64,000 nucleotides of DNA, taken from contig JAESIW010000115.1 in the NCBI GenBank assembly GCA_016802295.1, forward strand, positions 1,396,627-1,460,626. The letters are read 5' to 3'. The notes beneath the pieces are model-generated. The model was not told the origin of the DNA. It saw only the letters and a program-made list of their open reading frames with translations, and did not search any database. Every line of letters starts with the position of its first letter. Position 1 is the first letter of the stretch. The DNA comes from Brachionus rotundiformis. Taxonomy: Eukaryota > Rotifera > Eurotatoria > Ploima > Brachionidae. Positions 11,130-22,668 of this stretch are shown piece after piece. A program made the translations under genes and the position numbers.

Positions 11130-13771
11130 ACGTAATGGTCCGATAAATATGACAGTGACATGTAATATATGTTCACTCAAATATTACATGTCACTAACAA
11201 ATTTAGTGACACTGATTTTTAAAATTGAAATATTCGCTTTTAGTGGCATGCAACAAAAAGCGAATATGCATAAATATTGCTATGGTTTAGTGACATGTTT
11301 TTAACTCATGTAATTGACACATTATTTATAATAAATGATTTAAGATAAAAGTTTTTTTACGAAAAATATATTCGATTTGAATTGAATTGAATTTTTTAAT
11401 GTATTATAGTTTTGAAAACAAATAAAAAATGTACAAAAATTCATAATAAATTGGAATCTTATTAAGTCTAAAAAAATAAGAACGGATGAAGTTAACAAAT
11501 CTTGGAACGAGGAAAAAAAGTTGGACCACATTTAAGTTGAATTTTAAAAGTTAAACTAACTACAATTTTTACAATAGAATGAGTAATTAGGCTTTAAGCC
11601 TCTTGGCCAGCACTCAGCACAGACCCAATTATTACAATTTTCACACGAAAGTCATTCATTTTGATGTTTATTTTGTTTAAAACTACATCTACATTCAGAG
11701 CAAAGTTTTGATCCTGAATCAAAAATATCTGCTGTTTTGGATGCTGGTTCAGTGTTTTGTTTAGAATTGTTTTTTTGACTAGAAGTTGAAGATTTAGTTA
11801 CAGTTTCTTTTAATGTAGTCTGTGGCTTAGAAGAAGATCTTACACAAAAAGTTGAGGATTTAGGGGCGACTAATTTAGAAGCTGCTGGTTTAGTGGCGAT
11901 TTTCGTACTAGGCTTACTAACTGTTCTTGATGCTGATAATTCCACAATACTTAAACGATTCTTTTATATCGTAATCAGGACTCAACTCAACCCAACAAAC
12001 AGTAATCCATTTTGTCATTTTGTCATATCCGGGCCCTACTATATTACCATAAATTGTAAAATATTTTGGCTCATTTACAAACCAGTGGTTCCATAAAAGT
12101 TTATATTTATTTTTTAACAACTTAAACCAACAAACGTCAGCCGGTTGGAGAATATCTAGCAAAATTTATGCTCAATTAATTAAATCTTTAAAATCAAATT
12201 ATTTTAGTTATCTACTTGTTAGAGTTGGTGGAATAAAAACTTAGCTGCATCCAAGATCATTTAAACTCTTTTTAAAATCGGCGATTAGGTGACATCTAGC
12301 GCTATCTAATATAATCATCGATTCTTTAATTTGATGTTTTAGGAGATGGGGTTTAATTCTAGATAAAATAGATGAATATTACAAGATATTTTATTAAAAC
12401 CTTAGATAAAACACTAGAAAGACCAGCTCATTAATTACAAAAATTTCAAATTAAAATATCAAAAGAAATAGAATAAATTCATTATATAGTAAAAATAATC
12501 TTTTTATCTAGTAGATTCATCATTTTATCTAGTATCAATTAGTATTTTGCGTTTGAGAACGCGTTCAGTAAAATGCTCTTTTAAATTTTTTGAGTCAAAA
12601 GTTCCTTAAATATAATACTTAAGATGATTATTGATATTTATTTAAAAATAACTGTATAAAAAACCTTTAGTTTTATAAATAATAATTAAATTATCGTCTA
12701 GTTCTAAATTTGGAATTAACTTTTTTCTTGGAACTACGCATAAGATTGGAAGCTTTTGTCCACTTAATGAGCTGCACATAAGGCACGAAAGTCTAATTTT
12801 TTCCTTTCCAGCTGATTTTGAATATTATTTTTTTACACCTCTATGATCAACAGTGTATGTCCCAGGTGAACACATATAAAAACTTGTTTCGTCAAAGTTA
12901 AAAATTTGATGGGGGCCTAACTTGATGGGGTTCTATATTAGTGTTTATTTCGTCTAAATATTTTGTAATAATAAATTTGCAATTTTGAGGTATTCCCTTA
13001 CCAGAACCAGAAATTCGTCTGATAACAAGATTGTTTCTTTGTTTGAAACGTCGCAACCAGCCGTAAGAGGTGGTATTTTTGCTCTGGCGGTATTTCTGTT
13101 CTGGTTTAAATTCGTCCATCAACGCCAACATTTTTGTTTTTGTAATTCAAAACAAGAAACACCTATTTGGTCCTTCCTCATTTTTTTAAACCAGTCATAG
13201 AGCCTAGCCTCATTATCAGGAAACAACGGCTTTTTCATATTACAATCATTTATAACTCGTCTATTATTCACTCTTTGTAGCTTGTTAAATATAACTTGTC
13301 TTTGGTTAATCCGTTTAATCAACGAAGGCCTTAAAATTTTTAAATTCTCGGCGGTTTTCTTTTTACTCTTTGATAAGTCGAAATGAAGAATTGCCGATCT
13401 TTTAAAAGCGATCGTATAAGATCTTCTTATGTTATTTGTGTTCCTCACTTTCATATTTTTAACTCTAATACTAGAAATATTAAAATTTGTTTGTAATAAT
13501 GCTTGCTTTTTATAAAGCTGAAAGAGTTTATTTTTCAAAAAAAAAGAAGTTGATTTTTAAATTAACATGAGTTAAAAACATGTCATTAAACCCGAGCAAT
13601 ATTTTCATAAAAAATAGCAATATGTATGCATATTCGCTTTTTGTTGCATGTCACTAAAAGCGAATATTTCAATTTTAAAAATCAGTGTTCACTCAAATAT
13701 TACATGTCAATAGAATACTAAAATAGGGTACTCTGTTTCAGTGACATGTCATATTTATCGGACCATTACGT
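11130..13771 (-). mobile_element. pogo/Tc1-mariner-like DNA transposon, degenerate
   Basis: The ends are inverted repeats starting ACGTAATGGTCCGATAAA (left 11130, right end 13771), each flanked by TA (11128-11129 and 13772-13773), the target site of the Tc1/mariner superfamily. Similarity between the two end regions continues for about 190 bases with indels, including shared strings ATTCGCTTTT and GCATATTCGC. The element is 2642 bases. A broken transposase lies inside on the minus strand (11652-13538). It could move only in trans, if at all. Confidence 0.85.
11652..13538 (-). pseudogene. pogo-like transposase with stops and frameshifts
   Basis: Reading 13538 to 11652, an N-terminal DNA-binding region (13119-13538) shifts frame near 13130 into SYGWLRRFKQRNNL, a CENP-B-type helix-turn-helix segment. 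A further shift near 12900 gives the first catalytic Asp in FNFDETSFYM, then HRGVKK and a stop. The second Asp is in IILDSARCHL near 12305 and the third in ILQPADVCWFK near 12140, preceded by a stop and an apparent 60-base intron. The tail (11652-11945) is Ser/Lys-rich and ends with a Cys-rich segment, CSECRCSF. The DDD layout and the QPAD motif fit the pogo/Tigger group. At least three stops and two frameshifts mean it is dead. Confidence 0.75.
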
Positions 13772-13773
13772 TA

Positions 13774-15565
13774 ATTTAATTTAGCTGTTTTGAAAAGTTC
13801 TATTTTTATTTTTAGCTAATTTAATTTAGCTATTTTAATTGATGCTCTTTTGATCTACTCCCATTTATTAGTACGTACATAAAGATACATAAAAATAATT
13901 CTATTTATTTGTTTATCCACAATTAATATGGTCAGTGGTTGTACGTCTGTTCTTTTATTTCTAATTCAAATAACAAGCTATTTTTTTGTTAATTTAATAT
14001 GATTAAATTAAATAGATATAAAATGTATCAATAAATGATCAACAAAAACAACAATACTAAAAAAATTATATCATCAAAGATTATAGAATAATTTTTATTT
14101 TTACCCAAGAAAATTCGATGCTTAGTTTTGAAATTTTTTAAATTTATTAATTTATTTATTTTATTAATTTTTCTGAAAATTCAGTATTAGATAAATATTG
14201 CGAAAAAGAATTTTCAGGTGTCTTCTTTTAAATTTTTTATTTGGCCATAATGGATTTATGCATTTTGTCCATGTTGCTATAACCTTAGTGGTCATTTTTG
14301 CTTGATCTCTTAACTTCTTTAAGTTCTTTAAAAACTTATCACTTCAAGGGTTTAAAGTAAGCTTTGGTATTCTATCACTCTTTAAAATTGATCCCTTGAC
14401 TTTTTCTCTGTCAATTTCCAAAATTCAAGCTGATAGTCTTGTCCTGGTTTAACTAATAGAGATATAATTAGATAATAGCTTTACATTAAACATTATTCTT
14501 GGGAAAATTAAAAGAATCTGAATATTTTTATCATTCTTATTTAAATTCAGATTTCAAAAATTTTATTGATTTAGTTTTAAAAGCTTTGTTAATTGTTTTG
14601 TCATTTCAATGTGAAAATTATTGATTTATATTTTTTATCTAAAAAGTATAGAAGATTTACTTTTTTCTAATCAAAAATGATTTAATTCTTTTTTTTGTTC
14701 TTTATTTATTTAATAATTAAAATGTAAAAAATGGTTGAAAATCTGATAAAATCTTTTTCTATAGGCTTAATAAAAATAAATGAAACCGAATCTTTATTCC
14801 TTTATGATAACCCAAATCATGAAGCAATAAAAAAATAAAAATATAGCAATAATTGTCGAAAATATTTAATTAACCTTGACTATTAATAGGCCGTATTTTG
14901 TCAAACTTTTGGAAAAAATAACTCATTTTGTGACAAATAATTTAATTTTAATAAAACATTAAAAATTTAATTAACTTATCATGCGGTCAGATTCGAAGAC
15001 CTAATTCAAAATCTGGGCCGACCGAACGTGAAACACACGTTTGAGCTGTTTACAAAACTTATTAACCAATAACCCAAAAAAAGCAATCTAGAATAAATAT
15101 TATCAATATTTTGTTATTTATTGTTTTAGCTATCTAACTTAAGTATTGGATGCGATTATTTAATTGTCCCGGATTAAGAAAACATTAATGTAAATAATCT
15201 AAGGGTTGAGTGAACAAATAGCAACTAAAGTCTAAGCTAGAAATATCCTAAACCAAATATAAAATACAATTTGAATTGTATATTTTCTATAAAGACTTCA
15301 ACTCTATCAAATCATTATGACAAATTTATCAAAATTAATGTAAATATTGAAGTGAGGCGAGGCATTTTATATTCAATTACTTGATACTTTATTTTTTTAT
15401 AAATCAAATAAAAATTTCCGGTTGTGAAAAATGTTTTTTTTCTAGGCTTTGGTCGTGTACCATTTTCTGATAAGTTTTAATTTTTAGCTACATCTTAATT
15501 AGAAAATTTTCCTCAATTGATAATTAATCGATCACATAGTCTATCTATGATTGAAAAGCAATAAA
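13774..15565. other. AT-rich non-genic DNA
   Basis: No gene is visible. A less AT-rich patch at about 14981-15056 contains GATTCGAA, weakly like a tRNA B box on the reverse strand, but no cloverleaf can be drawn. Confidence 0.5.
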
Positions 15566-18500
15566 ATGAATGTTACTTTGGTAAATAGCACATATAATGA
15601 TACCACTATTGATGTTTTTAATGCAACTTGGACCCAAGTCATGACAAACAAGTCCAGTCAATTTTTAGACAAGATCACTTCAAAGCCTTTGATCTATTTA
15701 TCCAACAATACCCAGACAATAAGTTCTAATTTGTTGCTTCGACTAAAAATGACAAATTCAACAAAATTTTTCAATCATACCAAACAAACCAAGTCTGATT
15801 TTAGGCAAAATTTTAAACAATTGTGTAATTGTGAGCGCTCGTTACCATTCTCAAATAAGATCTACGCTCAAGATGAGAATATTTGGAAATTGGCATTTTT
15901 CGCTCTAGCTTTCATTGTTGGTTTGGTTTCCATGATGCTCATTCTTACTTTTTCAACTAAAATTTTACTGTAAGTTTTGCCAATTATTTTGATTAGCTCT
16001 AGAACTTTAAGAAATTTCCAATGCTTCAAATATTTGTCTTTAAGTCATTAAGTTATTTTAAATACAAAAAAAGTTTTAGTGGTGCTACGATAACTTTATT
16101 ATACATAAGTTTAACAAATTTTATACATAAGGCAAATTTATGTGAAATAATGTAAATTACGTAAAAACTAAAATCAACAAAAATAGTTAGAATTTGACGA
16201 ATTTTTAATTTTTTTAAATTTGACAATTTAACTGATAAAACAAAGAATTATTCTTTAAAATAAGTATTTACAATTTTTAACTGTTTCTAATTAATTTATA
16301 TAAAAAATTTATCAAATTCTTCCTATTTTTCTTGATTTTATTTTTTACGTAATTTACGTTATTTCACATAAATTTGCCTTATTTTACGTAAAATTCAGTT
16401 ATCGTAGCATTATTGTATGATTTCTTATTTGTAAAATAAGAATTTTTATTTAAATTTTATTTATTAAAATAATAAGTCAAGATTTGGTTTTGCCAAGAGA
16501 CGATTTTTACAAAAATATTAAAAGATTTCTATTAAGATTCTTTATTAAATTTTAAAATTTATCTTTTTTACCAATCCAATGTAAAGATGAATTCTTTTTA
16601 AAATTATTTTTATTAATAAGAACTCATTTCAGATACATTTCTAGTTTTTTTCATTAAATACTTCTTAATAATATTAACCTATCAATTATTTATCTGATTT
16701 AAATACTTATATTTGTCCTAAAATTATTTTATTGATTATTTTCAAAAAAAAAAACTAAAAATTAATCGAATTATTAGGATATACAGGAAAAGCTCGAATA
16801 TGTCCCATCTTTTTTTTATCCCAGAAATGTTTCCAAACTGATTTCTATTTCATCAATCTATTCATTGTAAATTTAGTTTTATTATATCCCCTTTTTGTCC
16901 GTATAAAAATTGTAGAACATTTAAATAGAATTGAATAGTAAAATATGTGCAATTATGTCTCATACATGTATGTATTAATTAAATTTTTATTTTATTGATC
17001 AAATTAATTAATTTATTTCCTATTTTGAACAATTTAATTGGGTTCAATCAAGTCAAATTAAACAAATTAGGGAACTTTTTAAATCTTGGGAGCTCTTGGC
17101 TAAGTATTGCTAAGAAAAATTTTGATCAATCTTATTTATTAAATATTTTAATATTTTAATTTTAATTGCTTTCGGGATCAGACCAATTAATGTTCTGTAC
17201 CAGCTGTTACTTCAGCTGTGTCAAAACTGCCAAAAAAATATTTTTTAAAAATTAATGAATTTAAAAGATTTGAGCCTAAATTGTTTATTAATAATGAAAA
17301 ATATTTTGTTAACATGAATAACCAATCTTGTTTTTGTAAATATTATCTAAAATGGAAGATTTGTCTGTGTGTGTTGTTCAAGTCGTGTACTCATCAGGTA
17401 TTGAATGTGTGTTGCTCATACTTGATTGTGTGGTGTCACGATATTCCCAATTTTGATGACTTTTACTTAAGCGCAATACCATGATCTCCTGAGGAAGCTA
17501 TTCATAGTTAGTTTTAAGTTTTTTGGTTTTGTTATTTTGGTTCTTTCCAACTTTCAACTTTTTTCAACTTTCCTTATTATTTGTTAGACTAGAAGAAATA
17601 ATTTATTTATGTTATAAGCTTTTATTTATGTTATAAATGCGAACCATCACATTCTTAACAGGTCCAAAACAAATTTAAATAAAGGTTTATAACATAATCA
17701 TTATTTTTTATTGAATTCGTTTTGTATTAAAATTAATTTTAATTGTGTTCCCAATTTGTTCAGAACTGATGGAGTGACAGAATCGAGCTTTGACTTATTT
17801 TGAGCTATTTATTTTTTCTAAATATTATATTATTATTTATAAATAAACAAACTCTGAAATTTTGATTAATAAAATATTAAATTTTATTCTATTATTTAAT
17901 TTAAAGGAATCGGTTTAATAAAAAGCCTGAATACAAACAAAATAAGATCAATGCATCTAAAAAGTCGCGTAAAGTATCATCAATATCATTGTTAGATTTT
18001 GATGCCGAATTGACATCAAACTATGCTTCAACGATACCCAAAAACGTTAGGAAAAAGCGTTCATTTTCGTCACCTTCTTCAGCAGGTTCGACAAGAGCCA
18101 AGCTTAAAGCAGAAAACTCAAGTGATTCAACAATCTATTCATCACAGAACGTACTCAATAATTACATAAAGAATCCATTGGTACCTCCACTTTGTAATAA
18201 ACAGCAAAGCTACATTTATGGTATCACCAATAAAGCATTTGAGGATGACATGGATAAAACAGCCAGGTGTGAAAAAATTGCTTCCTTTCGAAGCCAAAAT
18301 GTTCCGTCCTCATTCAAACCATTTCTGGAGAATAATAAAAAAATGCAATGCCAAACCGACAACAATGCCAAATGCAGCCAGACTGAGAATACAGAAAAAA
18401 TTGATAAAAAAAATGAAATAGAAACATATATGCAACCATGGAAACTTCCAGGTATTGTCGATGAATACGAAGCTCTGGAAATCAATCCCGTAATTGAATC

Positions 18501-19212
18501 AGAAACTCTGAGTCCTGCGACAACATTTTCAGAATGTTTGAGCGAAAAGCAAAATGATTTTAATTATCCTGTATTTAACAATCCATCAACCAAAATTAAA
18601 GAATTTAATATTATGTGTATGAACAATAATGAGCTCATCTCCAAAAGCACTAAGATAACACAGGAGCTGGAAAAAAAGCTAAAGGAGAGAAGACTAATGA
18701 TGGAGAGTAAAAGTGATAAATTTAATCAAAAATTTTATGATGAAAATGACAAAGAAACAAGTCCAACTGTTTCACTTAGTGCTTTGGAAAAAAGACTGCA
18801 AAATTGGCAAAGTGAATTAAATTCAAAATTGACTAAGAAAAATAGTCTTAGCACAAATTCAGAATGTGTTTGTCCATGCCATTCGCATTCCTGTAACCAA
18901 AGGAATTCATTCCGTAATTGTGCCGGAAAATTCCATTTTGAAAAAGACGGAAAAGATATATTGCACAAGACCTCGGCTCAAAATAGACAAATTGTTAAGG
19001 CCAAAGATAAAGAGAAGCTAGAGTCAAATGTAAAATCCAAAAAGGCCAAAATTGTTCTAGACAATGCGTCTACTTTGCCGACAAAACGTGAGTCAATACG
19101 GGCTCTAATGGAGACTAAGACTGTCACTCAAAATAAGCAAAAAGAAGCCCTTGAAATGCACTTAAATACTTTAATTAGCTCAAGACGATCAGCTTGTAAC
19201 ATAACTGACTAG
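15566..19212 (+). CDS. Single-pass membrane protein with sequon-rich ectodomain; function unknown
   Basis: Exon 1 (15566-15969) ends at a strong donor, CT|GTAAGT, and exon 2 (17907-19212) joins in phase to give 569 residues. The start is the ATG at 15566. I do not recognise the family. The first ~85 residues hold eight N-x-S/T sequons (NVT, NST, NDT, NAT, NKS, NNT, NST, NHT). A hydrophobic span follows (LAFFALAFIVGLVSMMLILT, about residues 111-130), then a polar Ser/Lys-rich tail of some 435 residues with a Cys/His cluster (ECVCPCHSHSC) and helical stretches. There is no cleavable signal peptide, so an N-out orientation is inferred from the sequons and the basic tail. The intron is 1937 bases and carries transposon relics. 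The frame junction and long open exon make a real gene likely. Confidence 0.7.
16083..16409. mobile_element. MITE in the intron of the membrane-protein gene
   Basis: The left arm begins TGCTACGATAAC and the right arm, reverse complemented, begins the same. Both continue with the shared string AAGGCAAATTTATGTGAAAT and TGTAAATTACGTAAAAA / CGTAAATTACGTAAAAA, so the arms are roughly 80-100 bases. The core is AT-rich and non-coding. No convincing target-site duplication is seen. Confidence 0.7.
17218..17484 (+). pseudogene. SWIM-type zinc finger fragment, transposase relic
   Basis: An open stretch contains CFCKYYLKWKICLCVLF, close to the CxC...CxH SWIM finger found at the end of MULE and related transposases, with the last His replaced by Cys. 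There is no ATG (the frame begins with GTG) and no catalytic domain. It lies inside the 1.9-kb intron, so it is most likely a transposon remnant. An alternative exon is possible but unsupported. Confidence 0.35.
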
Positions 19213-19683
19213 AATATTTTAATAATTTTTTTAATTTAATTTACTAATCAATATGTTTAAATTTTTATTTTTATAAATTAAAATTAAAATGATGCCTAAT
19301 TGCAGATTTGTATGGTTCACATGGATCGAATAAAAAATTTTTTGTTAAAATTTGGTTTGATGTAAAAAAAATTAAAAAAATAATAAATTAATTTTTAGAT
19401 AGTTTTTATTTTTTTACTCACGCTACTAAGAAAAAAATAAAGCATATTAAAATTCTGATCGAAATAATTTTATTTAAGAATTAACAAGTCAAAGAATATC
19501 TGAATATTCCATGCCATTGGTAAATAAGACTTTAAAATTTGCTATATAAAAAGTCTAAGTAATTAACAACATTTGATATCAATTTTTAAATAAAAAGACA
19601 TAAAATTTTGTACTTAATCTTTGAATTTTATATTTCAAATAAAAAATTATTTTTTTTTAATTTTTAAAAAAATTGGTTTGAAA

Positions 19684-20364
19684 ATGTCTGAAAGCATTGA
19701 AGTAAATTAAAAAATAATAATCAACCTGATTTTTATTATTTTTTAAAAGAATATAAAAGATTTTGTCAAAGAAACCATCACTGCTTGTACACACTTGGGT
19801 GTTACTTGTGACGAGTATCTTTTTAAATGTAAATTTTAATTATGTTTAATTTTTATCAGTTACAATAAATTTATTAGTCGAAGATCTCTACAAGGATACA
19901 TATGCTGACAATGCCCTTAAGCTTGAGTCGATTTTGATTGAAAAATTTCCTCATTTGACCAGCAAAGAAAGAACAAAGTTGTTCGAAATTTTTTTTGAAA
20001 GCTTTGCCGAAGCAGTAAAGACTGAAGCTGATTGTTTACAGGTGATATTAGATAAATTTTTAAAATTTTTCAACAATACTTGCAACTTAGGAATATCTGA
20101 CATTATCCATATTCCGTATACCAAGAGAAGTCATTTTACCAGAAGATACAGAACTTCAAAATTCAATCGATAATTATTCACATGAAGAAGATTTAGAATT
20201 GAGCAAAAAATTAGAAACAGCTCAAAAAAACCTAATTGAGGTAATAACTAATTAATTGAAAATTTGTCAACAAATAATCTGTCCTTTCTTAGAAAAAAGC
20301 CTATATTAAAAGTCTTAAAGAACGAATTGCTAGATTTGATTTATGTTCTAGCATTATTGAGTAA
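19684..20364 (+). CDS. MIS12-like kinetochore protein
   Basis: Five exons join in frame (19684-19701, 19750-19828, 19878-20041, 20091-20240, 20293-20364) into 160 residues. The block LSIFRIPREVILPEDTELQ resembles the signature of Mis12 proteins (F-x-IP-x-x-V-x-LPED). It is preceded by an all-helical N-terminal half and followed by a charged coiled coil ending with KSLKERIARFD. Mis12 is the core subunit of the Mis12/MIND complex that joins inner kinetochore to NDC80. Vertebrate Mis12 is about 205 residues, so this copy is short. The match rests mainly on the LPED block; any helical protein with this string is an alternative. It converges on the glycosyltransferase gene, with 85 bases between stops. 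Confidence 0.5.
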
Positions 20365-20449
20365 ATGGACTTGGAATCAAACTCATTTGTACATTGGAAA
20401 TTAGCTTTATTCTATTTTTTAAATTGTAAATAAAAAAATAAAATTTTGA

Positions 20450-21793
20450 TTATTTAGAATTTATAAAATCTATAATTAATTGGGCTGCTTTCAAGCTACC
20501 ATTATATCTTCTGGAAATCTTAGCCATCTCTTTAATATTATTTGAAAAAGAATTATCACTTAAGACTCTTAAAATAGCATCTTTTAAACCATTTGACGTA
20601 ATATCCAAGGCTTTAATTAGTATTCCAAGTTTTAAGTCGTTACACATTCTGTGTGCTACAATCGGTTGGTCAGCTTTAATCGGAATAGCAACTATTGGCA
20701 CAGCGTAGTGTATTGCCTCACTGGAGCTATTCATACCACAATGGGTAATAAATAAATTAGCTCGCTTTAATAATTCGATTTGTGGCACAAATGCCAAGAT
20801 TAATATATTTTCAGGAATTTCGTTGACTTGACTCATTCTTTTTTGGTATATATCAAAGTTATCATCTCCAACAGCAATTACTACTTTAAGTTTGCTTTCA
20901 CAATGGTTCAATACCTTGATGGTATCAATTATACAATCAAACATAAATATATTATTATTAAATACTGTTCCTAATGAGACATAAATTAGTTTGAATTTGG
21001 TTTCCTTGTTTCCATAGTTTGGATTCACTGGTTCGATTAAGTCAAGTATTTTTTTCAAACTAGGATCTAAAATTGGTTCTTTTCCATTTATTTCAGGAGC
21101 ACATGTACCAACAAATTCAAATGACGAATCTAAAAGTTCTCTATATGGTTGAATTTCTGATATAAAGGTGACAATGTTTAATTTTGAGTCAAAATTTTCG
21201 CACAACTCATACGGATTTGAACAATCAATTGAAAAATGATAACTAAATATTCGTTGTTTTATCTTGAGTATTATTTTTTGAAAGTTATAATATAATCCTT
21301 TAGGCTCAATTAATAGATTCTTATAGTCTGATTTTTCTGGAAAAATTTGATACATGTCCGGAAAAGTGGTAAAAATTTGAACTGATGCTGGAGCTGGAAA
21401 AGAACTTTTCTTATTCAAAAAATTATTCTTCATTACTTTAAGCAAATATTTTGCCGGCATGGATAATTGATCGAATATGATCAATTCGGGCTGGTCAGTT
21501 TCAATGTCCTTTATCAATTCAGGTATCTCATTATACGACAAATTAATTAAGTTTGTAAACAATGGTATGTCATTGGTATACGGATCTTCCTTAAGATGTT
21601 TTAAACAAGCATCCCCATCTTGGTAATGTTTATAAGCCCTAAATTTAGCACCAGTAAGTTCAATCATATCTCTGTGCTTATTACGTCCATAAAAAACAAC
21701 TTGACAATTTTCATTTCTGATAAGTTCTTTAACTATACCAGCTACTGGGTTAATATGGCCAATTTCTGCTAAAATTAAAACAAATATTTTCAT
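20450..21793 (-). CDS. UDP-glycosyltransferase, bacterial MGT-like
   Basis: A 447-residue GT-B enzyme expected to move a sugar from a UDP-sugar to a small acceptor. The N-terminus, MKIFVLILAEIGHINPVAG, carries the GH-x-NP acceptor-side motif with the catalytic His. The C-terminal half carries the donor-binding block FVPQIELLKRANLFITHCG, then MNSSSEAIHYAVPIVAIP and ADQ. Unlike animal membrane UGTs it has no signal peptide and no C-terminal membrane anchor, and it ends soon after AAQLIIDFIN. In this it resembles bacterial macrolide-type glycosyltransferases (MGT family). It is one uninterrupted exon while most neighbours have many short introns. Base composition is as AT-rich as the neighbours. 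Horizontal origin is an inference that needs a tree. Confidence 0.85.
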   Translation of the reverse strand: MKIFVLILAEIGHINPVAGIVKELIRNENCQVVFYGRNKHRDMIELTGAKFRAYKHYQDGDACLKHLKEDPYTNDIPLFTNLINLSYNEIPELIKDIETDQPELIIFDQLSMPAKYLLKVMKNNFLNKKSSFPAPASVQIFTTFPDMYQIFPEKSDYKNLLIEPKGLYYNFQKIILKIKQRIFSYHFSIDCSNPYELCENFDSKLNIVTFISEIQPYRELLDSSFEFVGTCAPEINGKEPILDPSLKKILDLIEPVNPNYGNKETKFKLIYVSLGTVFNNNIFMFDCIIDTIKVLNHCESKLKVVIAVGDDNFDIYQKRMSQVNEIPENILILAFVPQIELLKRANLFITHCGMNSSSEAIHYAVPIVAIPIKADQPIVAHRMCNDLKLGILIKALDITSNGLKDAILRVLSDNSFSNNIKEMAKISRRYNGSLKAAQLIIDFINSK

Positions 21794-22668
21794 TTGAATC
21801 TAGATAAAATCAAGAAAATAAATAAAAAAGTTAAAATTTAAAACTTAACTTATAATTTTAATGATTAAAGATAAAATAAATAAGAAGCAAAGATTCTAAA
21901 AGAAAAAAGATATAACTAGATTTCATCTTGTTTTAGAAATATGTATTATTTTTTAAAGTACTAAATCAAATAAAACGAACATAATTTATTTAAAATAAAA
22001 TTTAAAGATTAATTAAAGCCAAAAAGATTAATGATTAAGGAAATATTTTTACAATTGATTTGAACAAATATTGAAGAAATTTACTCAAATGACAAAAAAA
22101 TAAACCTAATTTATAAAGATTCTGAATATAAAATAAGGATTTTGACATGAAAAAAGAAATAAAAAAAGCATATTATTAAATAAAACTTAAATTAATTTAA
22201 AATAACTAAAAAATCAATTATCAAAAAAAGTTTGAAGTTTATTAGTAAATTTTCAAATTAGTCATAAACTTAGTTTTTTTTAATTAATTGATTTCATTGG
22301 AACTGGAAATTCTTAGATTACTAATATTTAATCTTCAAAAATGTAATTAAATCTGATATTTCGCTGTCGATAGATTACTCGTTATAAAATTTTTATAAAA
22401 ATTCCATTACTAAATTTAATTTTTTTATCATTTATATATAGTTTAAACAATTAATATAGGTGAGCTCGATTTTTTATCATTTAAAGAGGTTAAGATAAAA
22501 AGTAAGCCTGAAAATTTTGCTTAATAACTTTTAATAAAATCTCACTGTTGTTGATAATTTTGAATGAATTAATTAATTATTTAAGAAAATTCAAATTTTA
22601 TTATACAAAACTCGCTTTGAATAAAATACTCATTATAAATACTAATTTTTTCGAAAATTGTATAAAAA
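21794..22668. other. AT-rich intergenic DNA
   Basis: It lies between the glycosyltransferase start and the RSPRY1 stop. Nothing recognisable is seen. Confidence 0.5.

Noticed and set aside
14981..15056. tRNA-like patch with GATTCGAA.
   Set aside because: No acceptor stem, anticodon stem or A box can be drawn on either strand.
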